From: Loxodes magnus
Taxonomy: Eukaryota; Ciliophora; Karyorelictea; Loxodida; Loxodidae
Assembly (NCBI GenBank): GCA_946699065.1
Contig: CAMPDV010001733.1
Location: 1 to 64,000 of the forward strand
Reading direction: 5' to 3'
Length of the DNA stretch: 64,000 nucleotides
The translations under genes and the position numbers were made by a program. Below, piece by piece: positions 1 to 11,804 of the stretch. The notes beneath the pieces are model-generated. The model saw only the letters and a program-made list of their open reading frames with translations. It was not told the DNA's origin and searched no databases. Each line of letters begins with the position of its first letter. Positions within the stretch are counted from its first letter, which is position 1.

Positions 1-888
1 AGATTTATTTTTAGATTTTGTAAAATTTTCAAGTTGAGTATAAATTTAATTTTTTTTGTTGAGTAATTAAAATATTATTTATAAGGTTAAAGTTAGTTTA
101 TAATCTTGATTATTAATTAAAAAATTTAATTAAGTATTTTATTTATTTTAAATTAAATTTTGTTTTTTATTATTTGTTTCTTTTGTTATTTGTTATTTGT
201 TTTTTATTATTTATTTTTATGATTGATATTTATGATTGATATTTAATATTAATTATTATTATTATTAATTATAATTAATTATTAGTGTTTATTATAATTA
301 TTAAATTTTAATATTTAAGTTTAATACTTTTCGTTTCCGATTGGAAAATTAATTTTTCTGATGGTAAGTTTTTATTTTTTAATTTTAGAGTATGAATTTC
401 TTGAAAAATAAAAAATTTGTTTTTTTACTCCACGTTTTATACTACCAAAGATTTTCGGCACGGAATAATTTTTTTTATTTCGGGATAAAAAATCCTAAAT
501 AGGAATAAAATTTCAAGAAAAAATTCCAAATATAAAAGATTTTTGAGAAAAAAATAGGAATAAAAAAAATTTTATATTAAAATAGAATTTGGAAATCTTT
601 TTTGTTGAAATGGTATTTTGTAAAAATAAAAAACATTTTTAGGTTAGGAAAATTTTTTGATTTGAAGAATTTTGAAGAAAATTTTTTGTTTTTGATTTAA
701 AAATATATTTTTGATAAGGTAAATTATTTTTTAAATTATAAAATAATTTATTGTTTATGCTTTGGAAAAAATAAAATTTTTGATTTTGAACTTCTTTTCG
801 AGTAAATTAAAAAATTCGCTTTAATAATTTTTAATGTTATAAGAATTTACTTAAATAAAAAGAATCTCAAGAAAAAAGGAAATATATT
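1..888. repeat. Inverted arm (right-hand orientation) of unit 1
   Basis: This A+T-rich stretch is an inverted copy of about 9618-10422: the first bases match the complement of the sequence ending near 10422, and the block around 790-888 matches the complement of 9618-9720. It carries one copy of the arm motif (ACTACCAAAGATTTTCGG, near 443-460). I see no gene in it. In the other units this arm lies directly 3' of a WD40 gene, so by analogy with 42179-42760 a plus-strand WD40 gene probably ends just outside the left edge of the window. At about 889-894 the arm is joined abruptly to endonuclease coding sequence, whereas the arm at 42.2-42.8 kb continues through a second motif copy. Confidence 0.75.
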
Positions 889-893
889 TAAAA

Positions 894-3000
894 GAATTCA
901 TAAGAGAAAATAGTATTGACATTTTTTCAATTAATGAAACTTGGTAAAAAACAAGATTTCCATCCAATATTAATATAAGGTTATAGGACTTATTACAAAA
1001 ATTCAGGAAAAGGAGGAGGTATATGTCTAGTTATTAAAGAAGAACTCAATAGTACTGAAGAAACTAATATAATTGATGTATCCTAGAATCGATTTATCAT
1101 AACCAAAATAGATAATATATTTATTACGTCCTGTTACATGCCAGATAATAGCTAAAATTATAATTGAAAAGATGGGGGAGCTGAGAATGACCTTCGTGAC
1201 AACACTTTCTGGTTTTATGGCTAGGAACAAGTTCCTTTCCTGTCGCTGGGAAAGTCCCTGGTCAGAGTCATTTTCTGAAGGGAACACTGTCTTTGAGATT
1301 ATCCGCTCTTGGTATGGGCTTGAAGCCTGGCTGCTCATAGCGATGGAGCTCCCTAGCATCTGTGCCTATAGCACAACAGGATATCCCCGTTATTCCATAA
1401 AAAGAGTGCGTCGGGTCGTGCAATCGGAAAGGATTTCCGGTCCATAAACTTTTTTAGTTGAAATTAATTAATTAATAATAGGTAAAATTAGAACATAAAA
1501 GACCAAGCATATGACTATATTAATTTGCTACTTAATCAATTCCCAAATAACCCACATAATCTAATGGGAGATTTCAATGCTTCCCTATAAGATTATGGAG
1601 ATAATCCTAATAATGACTATGATAATACAAACAGATTCTAGGAATTTCTTATTCAGAAGTATCTTGAAATAGTAAATAATATGAACAGCAACACTTACAT
1701 ACATAAAGTAACATATTTTATGTATTGTAATGACTATATTGTAATAAACAATCATCTGAATATTAATCAATTTGAAAACTTCTAGGCTTATTATAACTAA
1801 CTATTTACTGATCACATATCAATTAGGGTAAATTTTCTCTTGAACACAATTGTCTATTAGGACATAATTACTTTAGGAAAATATAAAATTAACAGGCTGG
1901 AAGGCCCTATTGACAGATAGAAATATTAAGAATATTTTTTTGAAACTATAATGAATTTTTCAAATTGATAGGAATAATTTAGAGGATTAATACTCATGTA
2001 TTAAACGCAATATATAATATAATGCAGATGAAATATTAGGTTCATTTATTCCAGACCCTAAATATAATAAACTTACAAAAGACCTCATAAAGAAGTATAT
2101 TGAAGTTAAAAGAGCTAATCAAGTATATAAAGAAACTCACGCGTAGTTAGGAAGAATTAATTAATAAGTAATTCCCTTTTTAAGAACAATTGGTAAGAAG
2201 GATATTTATAGAGAGATTAAGTAACAAGACTATCTGAATGTTACGAAATAGATATTAATAATTAGGAATATAATAGTAGCTTTAATACTTTTACAAAATA
2301 TATTAAAAGTAAGATTCAACATAAATTTTATGAAGTAACTATTAAAAGACTAAAAGGAGGCCCACTGCAAAGTTATTTATAGAATAATTAGAATAATAAT
2401 AATAATTCCCGTAAATTACCTATCCAAAACTAAATAAATAGTATCAAAAAGAAATAATTACTATATACAACTCAGAACCTAAAGTTACAACGTAAGGATC
2501 TTTAAGACAGACATTATTTAGTTGAGAATTCCCATTGTATGTGTGGAGATTTTATTAATTTTAACATATTCTGGAATGCGATTGCTATATAGATATGTGA
2601 GAATAGTTATAGCAAAAATTGGAAAATGCGAAATTAGAAAATTAATAACCTATGACCCAAATATATCAATTAATTTCCAAAAAACAAAGCAGAATACATT
2701 GATCTGCAAATTAAAATTTTCCATAGGATGTTACTTAAAAGGAGATTAGAATTATTCTATTAGAAAAAAACTTATAATAAGAAAGTTCTGAGACTAAGGT
2801 AAAGAAGCGAAAGAGCAAGATAAAGATGAAGAGAATAATGAAAATGAGGAAGGAAAAGAAGAACAAGAAGAAAAAGATGAGCAAGTGGAAGATTAGAATG
2901 AATAAACTGATGAAGAAGATAATATAGGTGAAGAAGAAGATTAAGTAGAAAGTGCTGAGTTGAAAAACTTTTAAAAAACATTATAACATCTTTAATTGAA
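894..3000 (+). pseudogene. LINE-type ORF2 remnant: endonuclease and C-terminus, reverse transcriptase missing
   Basis: Read with TAA/TAG as Gln, this gives an apurinic-like (exonuclease/endonuclease/phosphatase) domain of a non-LTR retrotransposon. Visible motifs are INETW (about 930-953), a GKGGG-V loop (about 1003-1022), MGDFNA (1564-1581) and the terminal TDHISI (1807-1824), in the usual order; this enzyme nicks target DNA to prime reverse transcription. A post-endonuclease linker KRANQVYKE-H-x4-GRINQQV follows. The reading then passes straight to a C-terminal cysteine motif HCMCGD (2533-2550) preceded by QRKDLQD. The same linker and cysteine motif flank the complete reverse transcriptase on the minus strand at 5289-7980, so here the polymerase core has been deleted. 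A highly acidic Glu/Asp/Lys tail is readable at 2801-2990. The frame also shifts around 1950-2020, and a 330 bp insertion interrupts it at 1161-1490. A non-functional remnant; the second copy is at 45600-47480. Confidence 0.85.
1161..1490. mobile_element. G+C-rich 330 bp insertion with 8 bp flanking direct repeats
   Basis: The endonuclease copy at 45.9 kb reads straight through this point, but here about 330 bp intervenes, bounded by TAAAATTA at 1153-1160 and again at 1483-1490, which looks like a target-site duplication. Bases 1172-1445 are far richer in G and C than anything around them. With the standard code one plus-strand frame (1172-1447) is open for 91 residues and a minus-strand frame overlaps it; I recognise neither. 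The island also has short hairpins (GGCTTGAAGCC, GGAAAGGATTTCC), so it could be a structured RNA-derived element. No terminal inverted repeats are evident. Origin unknown: mobile element, RNA-derived insert, or captured foreign DNA. Confidence 0.6.
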
Positions 3001-3049
3001 GGAAGTAATTTCAACAATGAAAAAATGTCTCAAGACTCTTTTAGTTAAA

Positions 3050-4060
3050 TTTAAATTTAAGAACAACATGTGTAAGAGAAAGATTTAGATTAGCTATATA
3101 TAAGTCATTAAATATTGCACTAGTGTTGGGAATACTGGTTGATTTTTACCTTTCATTATAATATCAGCAATGCTAGATCAAATTTAACAAAAATAATTCT
3201 ACTTAGTAAAAAGATAAAAATTACATCATTTAATCTTTATTCTCAAAATCAGAGCAAAGAAATAAATCTGAAGTAAGATAATTATTTTTAAAATTAAGAA
3301 TTGTCAAGATAATCAAAACCTTGCTTACTTATGAATATTTGCAAATAGATATTATAATTGATGATTTCAAAGAGTTTAATAAGCATAGCAATATTTAACT
3401 TTAAAAAAATTTAATCTAAGAATGCCTTTAAAGAAATGCAGTCATATCAACAGCAAAAATATTTGCTGATTTAATATGAAATATATAAAACATTTTCTCT
3501 TTAATAATATACGCTAAATACAATAGACATCCAATTAAAGAAACTATTTCAATCTAAAAATTAATTACTTATATTTATAATTTTTAATATGAACTGAATC
3601 ATCGATATATCAAAACTCAATTCAATAAACTTTGTTTAAGTAGATAGGAATTTGATACATTTGAGCACATTTTCAAACGTAATCTTTTTACAGATATTTA
3701 AAAATGTTTAATAAACTTAAAATAATTAATGGAAAATAGTGTAAAAGACTTGTTTTATATGACTAAACTATATTAATAAATAGTTTACAAAAGATAAGAT
3801 AATTAAATTAGATAAGTACATAAAAATATTTCATCAATAATATTTAGAAAACCATTAGAGATTTTAAGAACTAGAGTGAATAGAAAATAGGTTATATTAA
3901 AAACCCATTAACAGATTTAATGAGCTAAAAAATTCTTTATGACTATGAGAGTGAAAGAGAACCATGAATGAAATATAGAAAGTTTTAAATTTAGGTTAAT
4001 TTGGATGGTTGAAAGGCAATAATTATAGAATTAAGTCTAAATATTTAAAGTGTTATAGTT
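3050..4060 (+). repeat. Shared helical coding-like block, copy 1
   Basis: This block recurs at 24195-25200, 47565-47938 (cut short) and 60003-60658. With the reassigned code a long frame is open from about 3491 to beyond 3900 and reads like a helical, Lys/Gln/Ile-rich protein with the signatures CLSRQEFDTFEHIFKRN (near 3630-3680) and LMENSVKDLFYMTKLY (near 3728-3775). A second frame is similarly protein-like from about 3070 to 3480, so small indels or introns probably separate parts of one gene. I do not recognise the family. It lies between the endonuclease remnant and the reverse transcriptase remnant in units 1 and 3 and starts unit 2, and it is also the target into which the ORF1-like element at 60674 inserted. 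It may be a host gene fragment carried by the unit or an unrecognised part of the element. Confidence 0.45.
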
Positions 4061-5288
4061 GATTATTATTACTTATGATTTAAAGTTTTAAATAGTGAAT
4101 AAGATTTTGAAATGATTAATTTTTAAAAATAAAAATAAATAATTTTAATAATTATAATTAATTTGATTAATTGTAAGGTATATGGGCCTTTCTAATATAA
4201 TAGTTGATATATATATAAATAATAAAAATGATAGGATAAAATTGAATGTTTTAGCATTTATAATATTAAAGGATAGTTTTAGTTAAAATATGTTTTTAAA
4301 GAAATAAAGTAATTGAATTATAGTTAAATATTTGATGTAAGTATAATTTTGTTATTATTAGGAAATGAATAATAATGGCTTATATTTAAATTTGTTTAAA
4401 CTGACAATTATAAAATAATTAATTTTACATAATTATGTTTAATTAAATTTATATAAATTAATAATTTATACTTAACTTATAATAAAAGTTAGTTAAGATT
4501 ATATTATAATTACTTATATTACTTAGAACTAAAAATTATACATTCATTAAATTTATAATTATTGATAATTCTTTATTAATTTTATTTTATACAGTTATCT
4601 CTAAAGGTATGTTTAACTATATTTACTTTTTAATTCACTAAATTATTGTTTTAATTATTGTAGACATTAATTATCAAATGAGAACTTTTATATTTTTATA
4701 ATCTAGTAATCAAATGCTTATTGTTAACCAATTATTTAAAACTCTTATCAAAATTATGAAAAGCATCCTCTTTATTAGTTTTAAATTGATACAAAGATAA
4801 TTAATTCTAGCATATAATTATTGAATTATTTTAGATTTTTGATATAGTATTTTTAATATTAATATCTTACTATTATAAAGGATTATTTTAAACTATATTT
4901 TGCTATCATTTAGAATTTTATATTATTAAAGTAATAAAGCTAAAGTTTCCTTTGGTTTACTTAGAACTTCAATTCCTTTTAGATATTTCTTCCTTTATAT
5001 TCTCTATGTTTTATTAATTATAGTTAAATAAAGAGTTATTTAAATGGCTTAGCAATTTAATTAGTTTTTAGAACCTAAATTTTAATATTTATTTATAAAA
5101 ATGAATGCTATAAATTAAAGCTATTTAGTAATAATATTTAACTTTAATAAAAGAGTTATTGTATGAAACTGTTTATTTCAATTTTAAATTTTAAACTAAA
5201 ATTATTTTTTGACATCTATAACTGCAAGAATTGCTTCAATTATAGACATTAGTAAATGTTTTTAATGCTTTTTAATATAATCTTGAAC
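4061..5288. other. A+T-rich DNA conserved between units, no gene seen
   Basis: Nearly identical sequence is found at 25200-26434 and 47939-48922. I see no protein family, RNA gene or promoter that I can name. Copy 3 lacks 3438-4305 of this unit, the deletion being bounded by TTTAAAGAAAT at 3427-3437 and 4295-4305. Confidence 0.6.
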
Positions 5289-7980
5289 TCATCAATTTTT
5301 AATTACTCTTGTTATAGTCTCATCTTTTATTTCTCCATTTTTACTTTTTCCATTTCTAATCATTCTAATCTTCTTGATATAAGTTTCTTGTAAAATCTTT
5401 TTATTTAGAAATCTAAATATCTAAAATAAGACTTTAGAAAGGAGTTTATAAGTCCTTAATCATATATTATAATGCGTCTTAAGTCATAATTCTCAATCTC
5501 TTATATTAGAATAGTATATACATTTCAAAATCTCCTCAAATGTACCATACTCTCCACATATACAGTAGGGATTATCAATAGGATAATCAAGATCTTAAAG
5601 ATCTTTTCTAAAATTAAAAGATTGGGTTCTAAGTTTATATATACTGATAATTTCTTGTCTAAATTATTTGTTCAACTTAGTGTAAGTAATTACTAAAAAT
5701 TGGTTAAGATTACTAAACTGCTTAGTATATATTTTAGCTCTTAAACTTTTGAGTAGCTGTATTATACAAATATTGTTCTTTTTTGACTCTTATATATTTA
5801 GTAAACATTTTTTAATTTCTACTAATCTTGGAATTCTACAGGGCGATACTATAGATGTCTGATAATCGCTAAACTTTATCATAGCATTGAAATCAAATTT
5901 TTCAGTTGGTAATGAAAAGAGAGCCTATTGTCGATGTTGGAAAATTAATGCTTTCTTATTTCATTTTATAATAGAATTTAAAAAACTTTATTGTCATAAT
6001 GTGTTTGAAAGATAACCAGTTTAAATCTATGAAACATAACTTATTAATTGCTGAAGTTGCTGCTTAAAATCCTTTTCTTGAAATCATTCTCATGTTTGAT
6101 TCAATTCTATTCAAAACTCAAGTTATTCCTCTCTGAATACACCATGGTACTAGTTCTCTCCATATTCTGCTTTAGGTAATGTAAAAAGTTTGCATAAAGT
6201 TTTAAAATGCCAAGAAATCACATTCTTATATCTAATTAGTTAAAAAACTGCTTTTTTCATTGCAGCTAAATACTGGAACGCGACTTCTTTACAATGAGGA
6301 TTAAAATTATTCTTCTAATGTAGCATTACATCTAAATATGTTACTTTTTCCTTTTAAATAATTGGTTAATTATCTAATCATAAATTTAAATTTTATTATT
6401 TTTTAATGTTTCTTTAAAATTTAGATGCATTCAGATTTGATAAATTTTATCTTTAATTGAGTTTATGTAAAAATGCTTACTTGTTTCATTTATTAACTCC
6501 TTCATCTACTTTGCAGTTTTGGAAAGAAGAATCAAATCATCTGCTCATCGTCTACGTGCGAAGCTAATACTCCAACCCTGGCATTTGAATCCCAATCAGG
6601 TATTTTTACTTTCCAAATATCTAATTACTATGTCATATGGTCCATATGGCTTTCCTTACATAACTCCATTGTTGTATTATAATGTTCTGATGTTCTTTCC
6701 TCTATTTTAAATGAAGAGTTTAGGTTTTTGTAAAACGATTCTAAGGCTATTATTATTCCAAGTGGTAGTTTAACTCTCTTAAGTTAATCAAACAAAAGTC
6801 TTCTTTCTATTGAGTCAAACATTTTTTCAACGTCTATCAGTGTTGCTATCAATTTAGTCTTATTTTTAGCACTTTTCCGATAGTTATCAATTATTTGTTA
6901 TATTATTCAAATTTATTAAGTTGCTTATCTAATTTTCATAAATCCCATTTATGTAGGGTGAATCAAATTTCTCTAATAAAGCAGATTGTATAATCTTTTT
7001 GTTAAAGCTTTATCATATAGTTTTATAATAATATTAATAAGAGAAATAGGTAGTCAGTTTTTCCAGTCATCTTTATTTCCTTTTTTAAATATTGGAATTA
7101 CAGACAATGTATTTAATTCCTAAGGGATTCTTCCAAATCTTAACATATTATTCAGAAAAGAGTGAAGAATTATTATCAAATATTATCCACCATATTTCAG
7201 AAGTTCACCTTTTTATTCAAGCTGAAAAAGCTGCTTTTCCATTCGTAATTTCTTTTATAATTTCTTGTATTTCTTGTATGGTAAAAAGATAAAATCCTTA
7301 TAAATATGAGAGTTAATAATCTTTAATTTCCTAAATACTATCTTATATTTTATCTATTTTTTAATTACTAAGATTTATTTATTATTTAGTTATATTAGAA
7401 TGTTTGTTAAAAGTACAATTCTCCCATGAATCAATGGATTTATTTTTAATTTCTTAATTAAAGTTCATTTAATTTATTATTTTAGGCTTTTTAATTTTCT
7501 TAGTATGTGAAAATATTTCTTTAGCATCTCCATTTAGAAGTAAAAGTTTCTTTTTTGCTTTGTTTTTTCAAACTTTCACAAATTAGACTTGAAGTCATTC
7601 AGAATGTTGTTTCACTTTTTCATGAAGATTAGTTACTTATTAGTTTATTCTTCCAGATATAATATGTGCTTCTTTATATACTGAGTTAGCCCTTTTAGGC
7701 GTACATATTTGTTAGTAAGATCTGGAGATATTTGTTATAACTTGAGTCTGGAATAAAGGATGGTAATGTTTAATCAGCATTGTATTAGATGTTATTTTTG
7801 ATAAATTTATATTAAACTTCAAGATTATCTTAATCTATCTAAAAGAATTCTAGATAAGTTTGCAGGAAAAATTCTAATATTTTTGATGATATATTGCATC
7901 TTATAAGCTATTTATTTTATATTTCCTCAAATTCTTGCACATTTTCAATTAATCTCACATAAAATTAAGTTTTTTTTATA
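5289..7980 (-). pseudogene. Non-LTR reverse transcriptase ORF2 remnant, unit 1
   Basis: Minus-strand reverse transcriptase of LINE type. In order from the high-coordinate end: the post-endonuclease linker KRANSVYKE, the finger motif VIPIFKKGNKDDWKNWLPIS, a GFMKSRQAT motif, the first catalytic aspartate motif LIDVEKMFDS (near 6826-6853), the QGxPxxP-like GVMQGKPYGP (near 6648-6678), the catalytic box WADDLILLS (6520-6547), the thumb-side YLDVMLHQ and CICGE near the end (about 5550), finishing at two adjacent TGA codons (5289-5294). Two conserved tryptophans (of WADD at 6545-6547 and NWLPIS) are TGA codons. Damage: a 5 bp duplication at about 6684-6688 shifts the frame between the first and second catalytic motifs, further shifts occur near 6490 and 7220, and the GKAAGPDRI motif seen in copy 3 is scrambled. 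Convergent to the plus-strand remnant at 894-3000. Confidence 0.87.
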
Positions 7981-9617
7981 AATAAATTTGCAGAAAAAAA
8001 GTGATTTTTAAGCTATAATATCATCTTATCACTGTTTATCTTATAATAGTTTTAAGAATTAAGTTTTTATCTTTAAATATCTAGCAATTTTCAGTTGATA
8101 TCATACTTTATGAATAAATATAATTACAATCTTTAAAACATCAATCAAATAGATAAATGAACAATAAATAATGACTATTTAATTATAAAATGAATATGAA
8201 AACATTTTAATTTAATTTCTTGATAAGATATTTTAAATTTAAATAAGTGCTTAATCTTTTAAAAATCATATTTATTAAACCACTTTAAATGTTTTTATGT
8301 TTATGAATATTTACTATCTTAAATTAAACAATACTATATTCTATATTAAAGCAAACCTTTATTAAAGGAATCCTTAAATTATAAATTATCATTTAGTTCT
8401 CTAATCATTTAGAATATAACAAAAATAATTCATTATTAAGCTTATTTGGGAAATTGTGTACTATTAGCATTATCGGCTTAGTAGAAACTTTGCTTTTTAT
8501 TATGCTATATATGTTTCTTTTTATATTGTACGAAATATTTGCCATTTTTTATAGATATAATTATAATAGTTATTAAATTACACTTTGTATATTATTTTAA
8601 TTAATACAAAAGATTAAAGCTTTTAACCTTTTTTGATATAATTAAGGTATATTGATTTCTTAATTATTTACACTTTCATTTGGTAATTCTTATTATTTAA
8701 TATTAGAATATCATTTTATTCTTATTTTAGATGCAAGTATAAGATAATTTACAAGAAACTTAAGATTTTTATTATTTTCCATATATTCAAATTATTTATA
8801 TACTTTACTAACAAATCCTTTTATATCATAAATAATCAATCTATTAAAAAAAAAAGCTTTCAGCTTTAATAAAATACCTTCATTAGGAATTCAAATTTTA
8901 AGATTAATAAATAAAATCTATTTTCTATATACATAGTAGATATATTCAAGTTGCTTTAAATCAGAATCTTATTTTTAAAGCTATTCCTTTTAATATTACG
9001 AAATAAAAAAAATTTTGAAGAGAAAAAATACTTAATATAGCAATTTTTTCTTAAAAACTAATCTTTCTCTTCTAAATTAACATCTTTTCGCAAACTAAAA
9101 ACAGATAGTTAGTCGTAGTAAGCTCTTTTCAAAACTCTTTTACTCATCTTAAATTTTTAATGTTTTTCTAATTATTATAATAAAGTAGAATATTTTTAAA
9201 CTTGATTAATAAATTTTTGTTTCTATATTTTATATAGTTAGGTTAGATATATTATTTAGATCCTTGTTTAATTACTATTTTTTAGATTCTTTGTAAATTG
9301 GCCTAAAATTTATTATTACAGACGTATCGAACCTCATCTTTTCTATTTGATTGATCATATTTTATAAAGAGATTTTTAAGCTCTTTTTAGATTAGTTATT
9401 TTTAAAAATTCGCAATGTCTATTAAAAAGTTAGTTTTAAGCCCTTTTATAGAAAATTTTTTTACTGATTTTGTTTCTTCCTAAAAGTCATTTAAAAAACT
9501 TTTCAAATCTTTTAAAATTCTATCCCTTTAAGAAAAGGATTTATCCACCCGAAAATCTTTTGTAGCGAATAACTCAGAGTGAAAAAAGGATAATATTTTC
9601 ACGATTTCATGGTTTAT
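7981..9617. other. A+T-rich DNA conserved between units, no gene seen
   Basis: Copies are at about 29120-30797 and 51600-53297. Near 9541-9590 it contains one copy of the arm motif (CCCGAAAATCTTTTGTAG followed by AACTCAGAG). No frame looks like protein and no RNA gene is recognisable; it may be a decayed 5' part of the retroelement. Confidence 0.55.
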
Positions 9618-10422
9618 TTTATTATATCTCCTTTCTTCTTGAGATCCTTTTCATTTAAGTAAATTCTTATAACATTAAAAATTTTTAAAGCGAATTTTTT
9701 CATTTACTCGAAAAGAAGCTCAAAATTAAAAATTGTATTTTTTCCAAAGCATAAACAATAAATTATTTTATCATTTCAAAAATAATTTACCTTATCAAAA
9801 ATATATTTTTAAATCAAAAACAAAAAATTGTGTTCAAAGTTCTTCAAATCAAAATTTTTTTTTAATTTTTACAAAATACCCATTTCAGCAATAAAGATTT
9901 CCAAATTCTATTTTAATATAAAAATTTTTAATTCCTATTTTTTTCTCAAAAATCTTTTATATTTGGAATTTTTTCTTGAAATTTTATTCCAATTTTAACA
10001 TTTTTTATCCTGAAATAATTAAATTTATTCCATGCCGAAAATCTTTGGTAGTTCAAAACTCTGAGCAAAAAACAAATTTTTTATTTTCATGAAATTTAAA
10101 CTCTAAACCCGAAAGATAAATAAAAAAACTTATTATCAGAAAAATTAATTTTCCAATCGGAAACAAAAAATATTAAACTTAAATATTAAAATTTAATAAT
10201 TATAATAAACACTAATAATTAATAATAATTAATAATAAATAATAATTAATAATAAAAAACAAAATTTAATTTAAAATAAATAAATACTTAATTAAATTTT
10301 TAATTAATAATCAAGATTATAAAGTAACTTTAAACTTATTAATAATATTTTAACTACTTCACAAAAAAATCTAAAATTTAAACTCAACTTAAAATTTTTA
10401 CAAAATCTAAAAATAAATTTTA
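9618..10422. repeat. Inverted arm (left-hand orientation) of unit 1
   Basis: Inverted partner of 1-888; the pair encloses the two retroelement remnants. It holds the second arm-motif copy (GCCGAAAATCTTTGGTAG then AACTCTGAG, 10034-10069), about 485 bp from the copy at 9541-9590. Copies at 30798-31612 and 53298-54090. No gene seen. It ends about 300 bp from the stop codon of the neighbouring WD40 gene, and the intervening 10423-10716 is also conserved between units. Confidence 0.75.
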
Positions 10423-10716
10423 TAGAATAAAATTAAACTTAAACTTATTTCATGTCTTCATTTAACAAAATTATATTTTTAATATTTTTAAATATTACCA
10501 CTTTAAATCAACATACCTCACTAATTTCTATAACCTATATTACTCAAACTTTTTTTAAATCAAGAATATTTAAGAATATACAACCTTTTAATAAATATAT
10601 AAAGCAAACACTTCATAAAATTACAAACATTATTACCATTCAACATTCATTTAAATGCATTACCAATATCTTATATATTTAATCGTAAAATTTAATTAAG
10701 TCAAATAGCAAGTTAC

Positions 10717-11804
10717 TCAACTCGAAACTCTCCACTTTCTTATCGTCTTGTCCCATGCTCCCGATACCAACCATCTATTGTCAACACTCAATGCTATAGA
10801 ATATATATCATCTGTATGCCCTTACAAAGTCTATATACACTCACCCTTTTCAAAGTTCCAGATCTTGATTGTTCTATCATAAGAACCAGAAAATATTACA
10901 CTTGAATCAACACTTAACTGAATACTTGATACACCTATTGCATGACCTTAAAGAGTACGAATACACTAACCAGAAGAGAAGTCCCATATCTTAATAGTAC
11001 TGTCATAACAACCAGATATTATATACCTATTATCCTTAGACACAATCACCGATGAAACTCAGTCTGAATGCCCAGTAAGATTTCGTACAAGCTGACCAGT
11101 CTAGAAATCCCAAATCTTTATAGTTTTAATCCCAAGATCCCGATATGATATATCTAGAGTCATAGGAGATTACTACCGAACTAACTATATAAGTATGTCC
11201 CGTTATAGTTCTTAGGAGAGTTCCATTGTGGAAATTTCAGATCTTTATAGTTGAATCACCAGATCCTGATACAATATAGCTAGAGTCAGGGGAGATTACT
11301 ACTGATCTGATTCCAGAAGTATACTCCGTTATAGTTCTTATGAGAACACCAGTCTACAAATTTCAGATCTTTATAGTTGAATCACCAGATCCTGATACAA
11401 TATAGCTAGAGTCAAGGGAGATTACTACCGATATAACAGTAGAAGTATGTCCTGTTATAGTTCTTTGGAGAGCACCTGTCTGGAAATTCCAGATTTTTAT
11501 CAAATTTTCAAGTTATTCTGAACCTGATACAATTCAATTCAGGTCCCTTGATATGGCTACCGAGAATACAACTGAAGTGTGTCCAGTAATGATTTAGTCT
11601 AAAAAATATTAAAGAAATACCTTTACTTTGGTCATAACTGATCTTGTTTATAAGCTTTTAGTAGCATAAGTTAGGCAGAATTTCATACTTAAAATGAAGT
11701 AGAGATATTTTCCCTAAAATGTGACTTCTCGCTCTTAAGAGTTTTCTTAAAAAAATACTTTTAGTAAATTGCTTTTCTTTTCTCTCCGTTTCTTTTTTCT
11801 CCAT
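10717..11804 (-). pseudogene. WD40 seven-bladed propeller gene, copy A, with a 1 nt frameshift
   Basis: Same architecture as copies B-E: ATG at 11804, a basic N-terminal segment of about 60 residues, a 22 nt intron (11599-11620), seven WD40 repeats and a TGA stop at 10717-10719. One extra A near 11127-11129 (TTTTAATCCC where copy D has TTTTATCCC) shifts the frame inside the fourth blade; the total exonic length is exactly one base more than in copies D and E. Everything else reads as intact WD40 sequence, so this is a very young pseudogene or a base-call error. Repeats 2 and 3 contain an exact 56 bp duplication (11232-11287 and 11358-11413), evidence of blade-to-blade copying. Variable face residues include TSVVF, TSTVI, TYIVS, AIGVS after the GH positions. 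TGA encodes Trp in LNWIVSG, in KIWN of blades 2 and 3, and in HSDWVSS. Confidence 0.88.
11599..11620 (-). other. 22 nt intron of WD40 copy A
   Basis: GTATTTCTTTAATATTTTTTAG on the minus strand: GT start, pyrimidine-rich end, AG. Removing it joins the codon for Asp (G + AC) and brings the N-terminus into frame with the first blade. The sequence is identical in all five copies. Confidence 0.85.

Noticed and set aside
1585-1770. Minus-strand frames at 1585-1770 and 46081-46266
   Set aside because: Antisense of the endonuclease domain around GDFN; the plus-strand reading has the recognisable motifs.
6519-6710. Plus-strand frames at 6519, 27664 and 50152
   Set aside because: Antisense of the WADD/QGKP region of the reverse transcriptase copies on the minus strand.
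1-10422. A single DNA transposon with terminal inverted repeats formed by 1-888 and 9618-10422
   Set aside because: No transposase is seen between the arms and unit 2 has only one arm; the same arms are part of the 3' flank of the WD40 gene, so inverted duplication of the gene region explains them better.
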